Made by a program: the position numbers and the translations under genes
The notes under the pieces: generated by a model
Databases searched by the model: none
What the model saw: only the letters and a program-made list of their open reading frames with translations
What the model was told of the DNA's origin: nothing
From: Actinomycetota bacterium
GTDB lineage: Bacteria; Actinomycetota; Actinomycetes; Nanopelagicales; Nanopelagicaceae
DNA: 12,581 bases
Reading direction: 5' to 3'
Assembly (NCBI GenBank): GCA_009699645.1
Contig: WLNU01000025.1
Span: 1 to 12,581 of the forward strand
Shown: positions 1 through 7,468 of the stretch, piece after piece
How positions within the stretch are numbered: the stretch's first letter is position 1
Layout of the letters: each line of letters starts with the position of its first letter

Positions 1-672
1 ATTCAAAGTTCTGATCGCGTGTGAGGTTATGCGAATACAAATTGGGATGGAATAAATCATTGTTGCAATAGTTGCCGATGCAGCACCTATCATAAAAATA
101 AGTGCGATAGGAGCCATGTACACAAGGGTCGGCAAGATCTGCGCTAAATCCAATAATGGGGTGAGTATTTTTAAGGTTCGATCGGAGAGTCCTGCCCATA
201 TCCCCAGTGGAATTCCAATAGCTAGGGATAGTAAGACGGCGGCAAGAGTCATTGCTATCGAATCCATGGTGTACTGCCACATACCAAGTGCACCGCACGC
301 TAGAAGAAGTGAGACTGAAAGCAATGCCGTTCTCCATTGGCTGGTTGCAAAGACTGCGAAGGCAATAAGCCCTACAACTCCTAACCATCCAATAATGGGG
401 ATTACCGAGTTAGGTGCTGGTACTGCAATGAGATTTCTAATCACTTGCACAAAGCCATCAATGGCGCTACGAATTGGGTTAAAGATATAGATAAAGGCCG
501 GACTTTCTGTTCGATTTCCACGTAAATCCAAAGCTTTCCGGCCGACAAAGGCTGTAAAAGAGGTATTTTCATAAGTGGCAATCTGCAAAGTATTTTTTCC
601 TTGCAAAAGACGGCCCAGAAGTATCCAGAGCGCAACTGAACCTAGAAGTAGATAAGGCTTTCGAAGATGCAT
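1..672 (-). CDS. proW: ProW/OpuAB-type glycine betaine ABC transporter permease (partial, C-terminus beyond left edge)
   Basis: Translating the minus strand from the ATG at 672-670 gives 224 uninterrupted residues that run off the window edge. The protein has a hydrophobic N-terminal segment (about 7-23), a polar loop, then hydrophobic spans at about 89-109, 115-132, 137-161 and 180-213. Residues from about 134 onward follow the ProW/OpuAB permease core: SLAIGIPLGI at 149-158, the LAQILPTLVYMAP stretch at 176-188 and IPICIRIT at 209-216. This family forms the membrane channel for osmoprotectants (glycine betaine, proline betaine, choline, carnitine) powered by ProV. Its start overlaps the stop of the ATPase gene upstream as TAATG, so the two are probably translationally coupled. 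A substrate-binding protein is not in view and may lie beyond the edge. The family is clear; the substrate is inferred from the neighbours. Confidence 0.88.
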   Translation of the reverse strand, partial: MHLRKPYLLLGSVALWILLGRLLQGKNTLQIATYENTSFTAFVGRKALDLRGNRTESPAFIYIFNPIRSAIDGFVQVIRNLIAVPAPNSVIPIIGWLGVVGLIAFAVFATSQWRTALLSVSLLLACGALGMWQYTMDSIAMTLAAVLLSLAIGIPLGIWAGLSDRTLKILTPLLDLAQILPTLVYMAPIALIFMIGAASATIATMIYSIPICIRITSHAIRTLN

Positions 673-1700
673 TAAGCAACACCTGAGATGATGCGTAATA
701 CATCATCACTTGATACGACTCCTAAGGCCTTACCGTTATCACTTACTCGAATTGGGCGGTGATCGGCGATAATTAAACTGCAGGCATCGCGAATAATCAT
801 GTCGGCAGAGAGTTCAGGGCCATCGGTTGCCTCACCAGCCTTGGGTGCTCGAGCAAGATAGCGAAGTGTTAAGACATGTGACTTGGCGATATCGCGCACG
901 AAGTTAGCCACATATTCATCGGCTGGATGGGCAACTAAATCCTCCGGTGTTCCTATCTGAACTATGGCGCCATCGCGCATAATCGCAATACGATCTCCTA
1001 CTTTTACAGCCTCGGATAAGTCATGAGTAATAAAGACCATCGTCTTTCCGAGCTCATGATGCAGGCGAATAACCTCCTGCTGCATATCACGGCGAATCAA
1101 TGGATCAAGTGCACTAAATGGTTCATCTAAAAATAAAACTTGGGGATCGACAGCTAATGCCCGGGCAAGTCCTACACGCTGCTGCATTCCGCCTGAAAGC
1201 TGTTCAGGATAGGCGTTTGAAAATCCCTGTAAACCGACGAGCTCAATTACTTCATTAGCACGAGCATGTCGTTCAGCCTTTTTAACTCCATTGATCTCAA
1301 GTGAGTAGGCGATATTGTCGATCACGTTGCGGTGAGGCAATAGACCAAAGTGTTGAAAGACCATCGAAAAACGGGTTTTACGAAGTTCGCGCAAGCGCGC
1401 AGTATTAACCTGCAAAATATCTTCGCCTTCAAAGGTTAATGAACCCGCCGTTGGTTCAACTAAGCGGGTCATGCAGCGCACTAATGTGGATTTACCCGAA
1501 CCAGATAATCCCATGACAACGAAGACTTCACCTGGGGCGACATCGAATGAAACATCACGGACTGCGATTGTGTTTCCCGTCTGGGCGCGCAGCTCTGGGC
1601 GAGTTAAATCGGCAAGTGGGCTACCAATTACTTTTTCGGCATCTGAGCCAAATACTTTCCACAGGCCTTTAACTGAGATCATCGGTGCTTCTGCGCTCAC
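672..1700 (-). CDS. proV: ProV-type glycine betaine/quaternary amine ABC transporter ATP-binding protein
   Basis: 342-residue ABC ATPase that energises uptake through the ProW-like permease. Visible motifs are Walker [10 protein letters not shown] at 64-72, Q-loop Gln116, signature LSGGMQQ at 168-174, Walker B VLFLDE at 188-193 and H-loop His226. An N-terminal extension of about 45 residues before the core and the [10 protein letters not shown] stretch after the Q-loop are typical of ProV/OpuAA. The C-terminus (about 275-342) ends in a CBS-like segment with [16 protein letters not shown]. From memory, ProV/OpuAA proteins are about 400 residues with two CBS domains, so this regulatory tail looks shortened. 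The start is a GTG at 1700-1698, preceded by AGAAGGG at about 8 nt; an internal ATG six codons later is the alternative. It lies 17 bp after the dehydrogenase gene and overlaps the permease start. Confidence 0.92.
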   Translation of the reverse strand: MSAEAPMISVKGLWKVFGSDAEKVIGSPLADLTRPELRAQTGNTIAVRDVSFDVAPGEVFVVMGLSGSGKSTLVRCMTRLVEPTAGSLTFEGEDILQVNTARLRELRKTRFSMVFQHFGLLPHRNVIDNIAYSLEINGVKKAERHARANEVIELVGLQGFSNAYPEQLSGGMQQRVGLARALAVDPQVLFLDEPFSALDPLIRRDMQQEVIRLHHELGKTMVFITHDLSEAVKVGDRIAIMRDGAIVQIGTPEDLVAHPADEYVANFVRDIAKSHVLTLRYLARAPKAGEATDGPELSADMIIRDACSLIIADHRPIRVSDNGKALGVVSSDDVLRIISGVA

Positions 1701-1717
1701 TCAGTAAACCCTTCTAC

Positions 1718-3193
1718 TTATTGATCCTTAAACCACCCGGATCGACTAGGAGCATTGTTGGTCCAAATGTGTTTGATTTCAAGGTACTCACCCAAGCCAT
1801 GCTCGCCTAATTCGCGGCCTATGCCCGACTGCTTGTATCCGCCCCACTCAGCAGCTGGTCGATAGGGACCAAAGTCGTTGACCCAGATTGTTCCGTGGCG
1901 AAGGGCGCTAGCAACGCGGGCAGCCTTTGCAGCATCACCGCTCCATACTCCACCCGATAATCCAAAAACGGTGTCATTGCCAATTGCAATCGCTTCGGCC
2001 TCGCTATCAAATACTTCTACCGTCATCACCGGGCCAAATGACTCTTCTTGCACGCAGTACATTTTCCCTTGGCAGTTATCTAAGACCGTTGGCAAGTAAT
2101 ACCAGCCCTTGGCATGCTCTGGCTTATCGCTGCGCTTGCCACCAACTAATAATGTGGCACCTTCTGCGATACCTCTCTGAACATAAGCGCTCACATTATT
2201 TAAATGTGCCTGGCTAATCAGTGGACCGGTCTCTGCCATCTGATCATCTGGCCCACCGAGTGAGATCTTTGCCGCTCGGCGCACAATCTCATTAACGACT
2301 CGATCATGAATCGACCGCTCAACGATTAAACGTGTGCCAGCCGAACATACTTGACCTGAGTGTAAGAAGGCGGCCGTTACGGCGTTATCAATGGCTGCAT
2401 CGATATCGGCATCGGCAAAGATAATGTGTGGATTCTTGCCTCCAAGCTCTAGCGCCAATTTCTTTACAGTCTCTGCAGCTGCTCGAATAATTGTCTGACC
2501 CGTTGTTAATCCCCCAGTAAAGGAGACTAAGTCAACACGCGGATCACTGATGAGCGAGGTACCGACAACTGATCCTGGACCCAAGATTAAATTAGCAACA
2601 CCTTTTGGTGTACCCGCCTCTTCAATAATCTTCATCAAAGCAATAGCGCTTTGCGGTGTTAACTCACTTGGCTTAACGATGAAGGAGCAACCGGCAACTA
2701 ATGCAGGCGCAACTTTCCATGCAATCTGCAAGAGTGGATAGTTCCAGGGGCCGATGAGTGAGGCAACACCTAAAGGCTCATGCACAATGCGACTTGAGAC
2801 ATGGGCAATTCCCACATCAACGCTGCGCCCATGCTCTTTAGCACCAAGGGCTGCAAAGTGTCTAAAGGTTGAAACGACATCGGCAACGTCGTATTGCGCT
2901 TCAATGAAACGTTTTCCTGTGTCATCACTCTCTTTACGCGCAATTACATCTGTGTCGCGCTCTAATAAATCAGCGATCTTTGCAACTAGTTCACTACGCG
3001 CTTTAAAGCTCCATGAAGTAAAGAGACCAGAGTCAAAAGATGCACGTGCTGCACCGATAGCATCCAATACATCGGCTTGTGTGGCTTGGGAAACGGTTGC
3101 AACAACGCTTTGATCGTGGGGGCTACGAACTTCGTGAACACCGCCATCTAATGCCGCTCGCCAAGTGCCATCGATAAAGAGCGTTGCGACCAT
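1718..3193 (-). CDS. NAD(P)+-dependent aldehyde dehydrogenase, betaine-aldehyde-dehydrogenase-like
   Basis: 491-residue, full-length member of the aldehyde dehydrogenase superfamily, which oxidises an aldehyde to the carboxylate with NAD(P)+ in the cytoplasm. Catalytic landmarks are all present: IGPWNYP with Asn151, Lys174 in FIVKPSE, general-base Glu249 in LELGGKNP, nucleophile Cys283 in SGQVCSAG, and cofactor-binding Glu384 in EESFGP. Between a quaternary-amine methyltransferase and a ProV/ProW transporter, the most likely substrate is betaine aldehyde (giving glycine betaine) or a related trimethylammonium aldehyde. Substrate specificity cannot be read from sequence alone, and no choline dehydrogenase is present here. 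The gene begins 7 bp after the methyltransferase stop with no strong Shine-Dalgarno sequence, so translation is probably coupled. Superfamily is certain; the BetB role is inference. Confidence 0.9.
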   Translation of the reverse strand: MVATLFIDGTWRAALDGGVHEVRSPHDQSVVATVSQATQADVLDAIGAARASFDSGLFTSWSFKARSELVAKIADLLERDTDVIARKESDDTGKRFIEAQYDVADVVSTFRHFAALGAKEHGRSVDVGIAHVSSRIVHEPLGVASLIGPWNYPLLQIAWKVAPALVAGCSFIVKPSELTPQSAIALMKIIEEAGTPKGVANLILGPGSVVGTSLISDPRVDLVSFTGGLTTGQTIIRAAAETVKKLALELGGKNPHIIFADADIDAAIDNAVTAAFLHSGQVCSAGTRLIVERSIHDRVVNEIVRRAAKISLGGPDDQMAETGPLISQAHLNNVSAYVQRGIAEGATLLVGGKRSDKPEHAKGWYYLPTVLDNCQGKMYCVQEESFGPVMTVEVFDSEAEAIAIGNDTVFGLSGGVWSGDAAKAARVASALRHGTIWVNDFGPYRPAAEWGGYKQSGIGRELGEHGLGEYLEIKHIWTNNAPSRSGWFKDQ

Positions 3194-3200
3194 AGTGGAT

Positions 3201-4637
3201 TTAATCTAGTTGGCTTTTGCGCATTGCAACAAACTCATCGAGCTCTTGTCGCATGCGTGGATCCATATCTGGAGCAACGTAATCCTCTAACTTCTTCTTG
3301 TAGATTTCTGCTGCACGCATCTTCGAATCCTTGGCACCTAGGCGTGTCCATCGCTCGAAGTTATCGCTATTTGTTAAAAATGGCCGGTAGAAACAGTCGC
3401 GGAATCGCTCCATTGTGTGGGCAGCTCCTAAGAAGTGACCACCATGGCCAACTTCAAGGTGGGCATCAAAGGCTAGGGATTCAACGTTGAACTCGAGCGG
3501 GGTGAACTCAGTCATCAGTGACTGGAGAATTTCAATATCGAGAACGAACTTTTCATAGCACGAGACGAGTCCGCCCTCGAGCCAGCCGGCAGTGTGCATG
3601 ACCCAGTTAGTACCAGATAGGAAAGTTGGCATCATCGTCATCATTGTTTGATATGCCGATTGCGCATCTACCGTCTGAGAAGAGTTTAAGCCGCCGCCGC
3701 CACGAAATGGCAGGTTAAAGCTACGTGCTATCTGGCCAGTGCAGAGCAGTCCGATTCCAGACTCAGGTGTACCAAACTGTGGTGATCCCGATTGCATATC
3801 GATATTAGAAAGGAAGGATCCAAAGACAATTGGGCATCCTGGATTCAAAGTCTGTGCAAGTGCGATACCAGTTAAAGCCTCGGCAATCTGTTGTGCCAAT
3901 GTCGCTGGAATTGTTACTGGACTCATCGCACCCATGAGTAGGAACGGTGTTACAACAACTGGCTGACCGGCCAGGACATATTCGCGAAGTGAATCCAACA
4001 TGCGATCATCCCAGCGAAGTGGTGAGTTGCAGTTAACGAGAGAGATGAGGGCTGGAACCTCAACAATTGCTTCACGCCCGCCATGAATAATTTCGGCCAT
4101 CTTGATAACATCAATTGCATTTTGAGCCGTTACAACATTACCCATGAAGAACTTATCGGTCAGAGTAGCTGCGGCATATGCCATATCTAAGTGGCGAGAA
4201 TCAAGGGACAAATCATTAGGTTCGCAGACAACTCCACCGACGCTATCTAGGGCATCAAATGATTGAGATAACTTACAAAAGTTTTCATAGTCGTTAAAAG
4301 TTGCATCGCGGCGAATATCGCCTTCGCGCACAAAGGGTGGGCCATAGACGCCACCAAAGACCATTGAGTTGCCACCGATGTGAACATTGTTCTTGGGATT
4401 GCGAGCGCGCAGATTAAATTCGCTAGGGGCCAGTGCGCACTGCTTGAGAATCCAATCGGGATCGAACTTAACGTTATCGCCCACTACCGTTTGTCCAGCA
4501 TCGCGCAAAACATCGATCGCCCACGGCGACATGAACTCAATACCGATCTCAGAGACGATGCGACGCCAACCAAGGGTCAAAGTCGCCATAGACTCTTGGC
4601 TCAAGATCTCGTATCGAGGCATTCGATTTTCAAACAT
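3201..4637 (-). CDS. MttB-family (non-pyrrolysine) trimethylamine/glycine betaine:corrinoid methyltransferase
   Basis: 478-residue member of the trimethylamine methyltransferase (MttB) family, which moves a methyl group from a quaternary or tertiary amine to the Co(I) corrinoid of a partner protein. Family-like stretches are VFGGVYGPPF at 94-103, LCTGQIARSFNLPFRGGGGL at 308-327, HTAGWLEGGL at 348-357 and GHGGHFLGAAHTM from about 397. The frame is open with no internal UAG, so there is no pyrrolysine; it belongs with MtgB-type homologues, the founding one of which demethylates glycine betaine to dimethylglycine. The ATG at 4637 is chosen because AAGGAG sits 6 nt upstream; a longer frame starting at 4766 would run through the divergent operator and into the regulator gene. 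It heads the minus-strand operon, with the dehydrogenase and ProVW following. Glycine betaine is the favoured substrate, but carnitine, proline betaine or others are possible. Confidence 0.9.
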   Translation of the reverse strand: MFENRMPRYEILSQESMATLTLGWRRIVSEIGIEFMSPWAIDVLRDAGQTVVGDNVKFDPDWILKQCALAPSEFNLRARNPKNNVHIGGNSMVFGGVYGPPFVREGDIRRDATFNDYENFCKLSQSFDALDSVGGVVCEPNDLSLDSRHLDMAYAAATLTDKFFMGNVVTAQNAIDVIKMAEIIHGGREAIVEVPALISLVNCNSPLRWDDRMLDSLREYVLAGQPVVVTPFLLMGAMSPVTIPATLAQQIAEALTGIALAQTLNPGCPIVFGSFLSNIDMQSGSPQFGTPESGIGLLCTGQIARSFNLPFRGGGGLNSSQTVDAQSAYQTMMTMMPTFLSGTNWVMHTAGWLEGGLVSCYEKFVLDIEILQSLMTEFTPLEFNVESLAFDAHLEVGHGGHFLGAAHTMERFRDCFYRPFLTNSDNFERWTRLGAKDSKMRAAEIYKKKLEDYVAPDMDPRMRQELDEFVAMRKSQLD

Positions 4638-4643
4638 GTCAGA

Positions 4644-4649
4644 CTCCTT
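4644..4649 (-). promoter_or_regulatory. Shine-Dalgarno site of the MttB-family methyltransferase
   Basis: AAGGAG on the minus strand, 6 nt before the ATG at 4637. It decides the start of the methyltransferase and argues against the upstream in-frame ATG at 4766, which would add 43 residues unlike the family N-terminus. Confidence 0.8.
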
Positions 4650-4686
4650 AGCCCCTATTGACCACTGGACACGAACGAGAATACCC

Positions 4687-4714
4687 TTAGATAGTGGAAC
4701 AGTGGTTCCATAAT
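4687..4714 (+). promoter_or_regulatory. Possible promoter of the regulator/corrinoid operon
   Basis: A CATAAT hexamer at 4709-4714 matches five of six bases of the -10 consensus, with a poor -35-like TTAGAT at 4687-4692, 16 bp upstream. The -10 lies inside the palindromic operator, so regulator binding would block it. The minus strand has TATTAT in the same place (4715-4710), so the divergent promoter may overlap. This is weak pattern matching only. Confidence 0.3.
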
Positions 4715-4721
4715 ATGGAAC
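4695..4721. promoter_or_regulatory. Probable IclR-family operator: three alternating TGGAAC/GTTCCA half-sites
   Basis: The divergent gap holds TGGAAC at 4695-4700, GTTCCA at 4705-4710 and TGGAAC at 4716-4721. The last two, extended by one base, form a perfect 7-3-7 palindrome (GTTCCAT, AAT, ATGGAAC) at 4705-4721. The first two form a second inverted repeat, 6-4-6. The palindrome resembles known IclR-family sites with TGGAA/TTCCA arms, and an IclR gene starts 28 bp downstream. One site between two divergent operons suggests that the regulator controls both the demethylase/transporter genes and its own operon. The arrangement is seen directly; binding is inferred. Confidence 0.7.
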
Positions 4722-4737
4722 ACTATAGGCAGGGTGC

Positions 4738-4743
4738 GGAGGT
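4738..4743 (+). promoter_or_regulatory. Shine-Dalgarno site of the IclR regulator
   Basis: GGAGGT lies 6 nt before the ATG at 4750. It supports that start and shows that the first gene of the plus-strand operon has its own strong ribosome binding site, unlike the coupled genes that follow. Confidence 0.75.
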
Positions 4744-4749
4744 GGATAC

Positions 4750-5511
4750 ATGAGTGAACTAGTCAATGGAACTCAGGCGATCGATCGTGCCAGCGCACTT
4801 CTTATTCATATCCTTGAGTCATCTACTCCTCCACTTTTATCAGAGCTCTCACGTACCTACGAGATTCCAAAGAGCACGACCTCTCGCATGTTAAGTGCCC
4901 TTGAGCGTCAAGGTCTCGTTCGCCGTGATCGCGCAGGCGCCTTCATCGCTGGCGATGTTCTTACTCAGTTTGCCCGCTCACAAAATCATGACTCGGTGTT
5001 AGTGGCCCGTATGCACTCGGTTTTAGAAAAGCTAGCCTTGAGCACTGGCGAGACATCCAATTTAGCCGTTTCAAGTAATGGCGAGATGAGGCTGATTGAT
5101 CAAGTTGATTCACACTACCTCCTTGGTGCAACTAACTGGGTCGGAAAGCGAATCCCCTATCACGCATCAGCCCTTGGCAAGATTTTGTTGGCCTATGGCG
5201 CAGCGATTATCCCAGCTGGAAAGTTGGAAAGGTTGACATCAAAGACAATTACATCTCGTCCTCGCTTATTAATAGAGCTCGAAAACGTGCGCAAAAAGGG
5301 CTTTGCAATTATTATCGATGAGCTTGAAGAGGGCCTAGTCGCAGTAGCCGCGCCGATTCGCGAAGATGATGGTCGCGTCGTTGGTGCAATTTCAATTTCT
5401 GGTCCTTCAGCGCGATTAACGCTGAGGGATTTAGGTAAGATTGGCGAAGTTATTATCCAAGAGATCCACTCACTCCAAGTAAATCATGAAGGAAAGATAG
5501 GTGCAGCATGA
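4750..5511 (+). CDS. IclR-family transcriptional regulator
   Basis: 253 residues, the usual IclR length. The N-terminal winged helix-turn-helix covers about 12-70, with LSELSRTYEIPKSTTSRMLS at 30-49 as the helix-turn-helix and the wing around LVRRDRAG. The C-terminal effector-binding domain (about 80-250) shows the conserved YHASALGKILLA stretch, FAIIIDELEEGLVAVAAPI and a final ISISGPSARL. It is probably the local regulator that senses the quaternary amine or a demethylation product and acts on the palindromic operator just upstream. It is the first gene of the operon it presumably controls, so autoregulation is likely. Its stop overlaps the corrinoid-protein start as ATGA. Family is confident; the effector and whether it represses or activates are unknown. 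Confidence 0.92.
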   Translation: MSELVNGTQAIDRASALLIHILESSTPPLLSELSRTYEIPKSTTSRMLSALERQGLVRRDRAGAFIAGDVLTQFARSQNHDSVLVARMHSVLEKLALSTGETSNLAVSSNGEMRLIDQVDSHYLLGATNWVGKRIPYHASALGKILLAYGAAIIPAGKLERLTSKTITSRPRLLIELENVRKKGFAIIIDELEEGLVAVAAPIREDDGRVVGAISISGPSARLTLRDLGKIGEVIIQEIHSLQVNHEGKIGAA

Positions 5512-6173
5512 CTCATGACGACATCATCAAGGCGCTCTTTGACGAGACATTGGTTGGAAATGCTCCAGTAGTTTTAGAGCTAACCAAGCAAGGTATCTCC
5601 GATGGCATGACGCCGAGCACAATCCTCTTTGATGCCTTGATTCCTGCACTCGAAGAGGTCGGTGCACGCTTTGAGCGTGGAGATTTCTTCGTGCCAGAGA
5701 TGCTTATCTCGGGTAAAGCGATGTCTGGTGCTCTGGCCTTTCTGCGTCCACTCCTTGCTGAAACTGGAGCTGAGACGGTTGGTACATATTTAATGGGTAC
5801 GGTCAAAGGCGATGTTCACGATATCGGCAAAAACTTAGTCAATATCATGCTCGAGGGCGCTGGCTTTAACGTTATCGATCTTGGCGTTCAGGTTGCACCT
5901 GAAAAATTCGTCGCTGGAATCCTTGAGCACAAGCCAGATATCGTCGGAATGTCGGCCTTCTTAACGACAACGATGCCGATGTTTAAAGTCAATATCCATG
6001 AAATTACTAAAGCTGGCCTGCGCGATCAAGTAATCATTATGGTTGGCGGGGCACCTGTAACACAGGAGTATGCCGATGTTGTTGGCGCCGATGGCTTTGC
6101 TGCCGATGCCTCAACGGCAGTTCGTGTTGCAAAAGATTTAATTGCCAAAAAGCGCGCGCTGGTTACTGCATAG
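5508..6173 (+). CDS. Corrinoid (B12-binding) methyl-carrier protein, MtgC/MttC-like
   Basis: 221-residue cobalamin-binding shuttle of the kind paired with methylamine and betaine methyltransferases. The N-terminal helical cap (about 1-88) carries the LIPALEEVGARFERGDFFVPEML pattern. The Rossmann B12 domain (about 90-215) has the GDVHDIG motif at 101-107, with His104 as the lower axial cobalt ligand, then Ser149 and the GG at 180-181, matching the DxHxxG...S...GG signature. It would accept the methyl group from the divergently encoded MttB homologue and pass it to the methyltetrahydrofolate methyltransferase four genes on. It overlaps the regulator by 4 bp (ATGA). Length and motif order are normal for the family. 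Confidence 0.94.
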   Translation: MTHDDIIKALFDETLVGNAPVVLELTKQGISDGMTPSTILFDALIPALEEVGARFERGDFFVPEMLISGKAMSGALAFLRPLLAETGAETVGTYLMGTVKGDVHDIGKNLVNIMLEGAGFNVIDLGVQVAPEKFVAGILEHKPDIVGMSAFLTTTMPMFKVNIHEITKAGLRDQVIIMVGGAPVTQEYADVVGADGFAADASTAVRVAKDLIAKKRALVTA

Positions 6174-6177
6174 ATTC

Positions 6178-6558
6178 ATGTTGAAGAAACTTCTCCCAGT
6201 TATAGAGCACGCGCTCAAAGCCCCAGTATGGGACTGTCGCATGTGTGGTCAGTGCGTATTGCACTCAACCGGTATGACTTGTCCGATGACATGTCCCAAG
6301 ACTTTGCGCAACGGTCCATGTGGAGGAGTACGCGAAGATGGAAACTGCGAAGTAAAACCAGAGATGCGCTGCATCTGGGTCAAGGCATATGATCGTACGA
6401 TTTCACTTCCACTTCCAAAGGTTTGGAAAGAGCATTACAACGAACTTCGGCCACCCGTCGATATGCAGCTACAAGGCACATCATCATGGATTAACTTAGT
6501 AACAAAGCGCGATCAGCAGGTTCCTGCTGGTTGGTCGGTAGAAGATGGTGGCCACTAA
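6178..6558 (+). CDS. metV: MetV-like cysteine-rich partner of methylenetetrahydrofolate reductase (MTHFR_C domain)
   Basis: 126 residues. The N-terminal two-thirds matches the 'MTHFR C-terminal' domain (PF12225), known as MetV in acetogens, where MetF and MetV form the methylenetetrahydrofolate reductase. Eight cysteines are visible at 20, 23, 26, 35, 39, 48, 57 and 65, in the patterns CRMCGQC, CPMTC and NGPCGGV; they are expected to bind metal (zinc or an Fe-S cluster). The ATG at 6178, 4 bp after the corrinoid-protein stop, is preferred over an in-frame ATG at 6142 that would overlap the B12 gene and lacks family resemblance. It is followed directly by the MetF-like gene with a TAATG junction, so the two subunits are probably made together. 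The stand-alone protein is short. Confidence 0.85.
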   Translation: MLKKLLPVIEHALKAPVWDCRMCGQCVLHSTGMTCPMTCPKTLRNGPCGGVREDGNCEVKPEMRCIWVKAYDRTISLPLPKVWKEHYNELRPPVDMQLQGTSSWINLVTKRDQQVPAGWSVEDGGH

Positions 6559-7454
6559 TGTCACTACTTCGCGAAAAGTTAGAAAATAGTAAGGATTTAG
6601 TTTTTACCGCTGAGTTCCCATCGGTAGATGGTGGTGGTATGGCCAGTGTTGAGAAGAATGTTGCACGCCTTGCGCCATGGTTTGATGCAGTCAATGCCAC
6701 CGATAATCCAGCAGCTCACGCCCATGCATCCAACACCACAACGGCTATTGCGATGAAGATGCATGGCCTAGAGCCCATCATGCAGATTGTCTGTCGTGAT
6801 AAAAATCGAATCGCTATTCAAGCCGACATGATGGGCGCCTCACTGCATGGCATTACCAATCTCTCACTTTTAACTGGCGATGATGTCACCGCAGGTGATG
6901 AGCATGAGGCACGTAGAGTCTTTGATATCGATAGCGCACAAGCGATTAATATTGCAAGGGTTATGGCCACTGGTACCTATTTATCAGGGCGAGCAATAAA
7001 GCCAGCACCTGATTTCTATATTGGAGCAGTTGAAAACTCGGCCGCTCCCCCATTTGATTATCGAATCCAGCGTGCGCTCAAGAAGCATCGTGCAGGTGCA
7101 AAGTTCTTGCAACTACAGATCTGCTACCACCCAGATCGCCTTGAAGCCTTTTGTAAGGGTGTGGCCGAGATAGCACCAGATCTCAAACTCATTCCAACGA
7201 TTGTCATTGTTAAGGGAGCTAAACCATTGGGTTTCATGCACGATAAAGTGCCAGGCATTGATGTCCCATCCCAAACTTTGGCCCGTGTTCAAAACGCTAG
7301 TGACCAGAGTGAAGAGGTCTATTCCTTAACACTTGAGCTAGCCCAGCACGCTCTCTCACTTCCAGGAGTGCGAGGGCTGCATATCACGGATTTTCGACAC
7401 GATGACTCGTTAGCACGTTTTATGTCCGATCTCGGACGAACCCCAAGAAACTAA
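6558..7454 (+). CDS. metF: Methylenetetrahydrofolate reductase, MetF-like
   Basis: 298-residue TIM-barrel flavoprotein of the MTHFR family, interconverting 5-methyl-THF and 5,10-methylene-THF. Landmarks are Glu19 in FTAEFPS, IVCRDKNRIAIQADMMGA at 77-94, LLTGDD at 104-109 and FLQLQICY at 173-180, whose Gln177 aligns with the folate-binding Gln of E. coli MetF. The ATG at 6558 overlaps the MetV stop as TAATG; an earlier in-frame ATG at 6531 would lie inside metV. Located between a corrinoid carrier and a methyl-THF methyltransferase, it is expected to run in the oxidative direction, turning methyl groups into methylene-THF. Its electron acceptor is not evident: no diaphorase or RnfC-like subunit is in the operon. 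Confidence 0.9.
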   Translation: MSLLREKLENSKDLVFTAEFPSVDGGGMASVEKNVARLAPWFDAVNATDNPAAHAHASNTTTAIAMKMHGLEPIMQIVCRDKNRIAIQADMMGASLHGITNLSLLTGDDVTAGDEHEARRVFDIDSAQAINIARVMATGTYLSGRAIKPAPDFYIGAVENSAAPPFDYRIQRALKKHRAGAKFLQLQICYHPDRLEAFCKGVAEIAPDLKLIPTIVIVKGAKPLGFMHDKVPGIDVPSQTLARVQNASDQSEEVYSLTLELAQHALSLPGVRGLHITDFRHDDSLARFMSDLGRTPRN

Positions 7455-7468
7455 ATAGGAGCCCCTAC

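Noticed and set aside
116..635. Open frames on both strands at 116-490 (+) and 441-635 (-)
   Set aside because: They are out-of-frame shadows of the ProW-like permease, which is open on the minus strand from 672 to 1 and has clear family motifs.
3201..4637. Pyrrolysine-dependent MttB
   Set aside because: The whole frame is open without an in-frame UAG and ends in TAA; no pyl genes are seen in the window.
4638..4766. Extended N-terminus of the methyltransferase from an ATG at 4766
   Set aside because: The extra 43 codons run through the operator region and into the divergent regulator gene, the translated residues are unlike the family, and a strong AAGGAG precedes the ATG at 4637.
6142..6177. 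Earlier in-frame ATG for the MetV-like gene
   Set aside because: It would lie inside the corrinoid-protein gene; the ATG at 6178, 4 bp after that gene's stop, gives a normal-looking N-terminus.
6531..6557. Earlier in-frame ATG for metF
   Set aside because: The residues it would add come from the metV reading region; the TAATG junction at 6556-6560 is the more likely coupled start.
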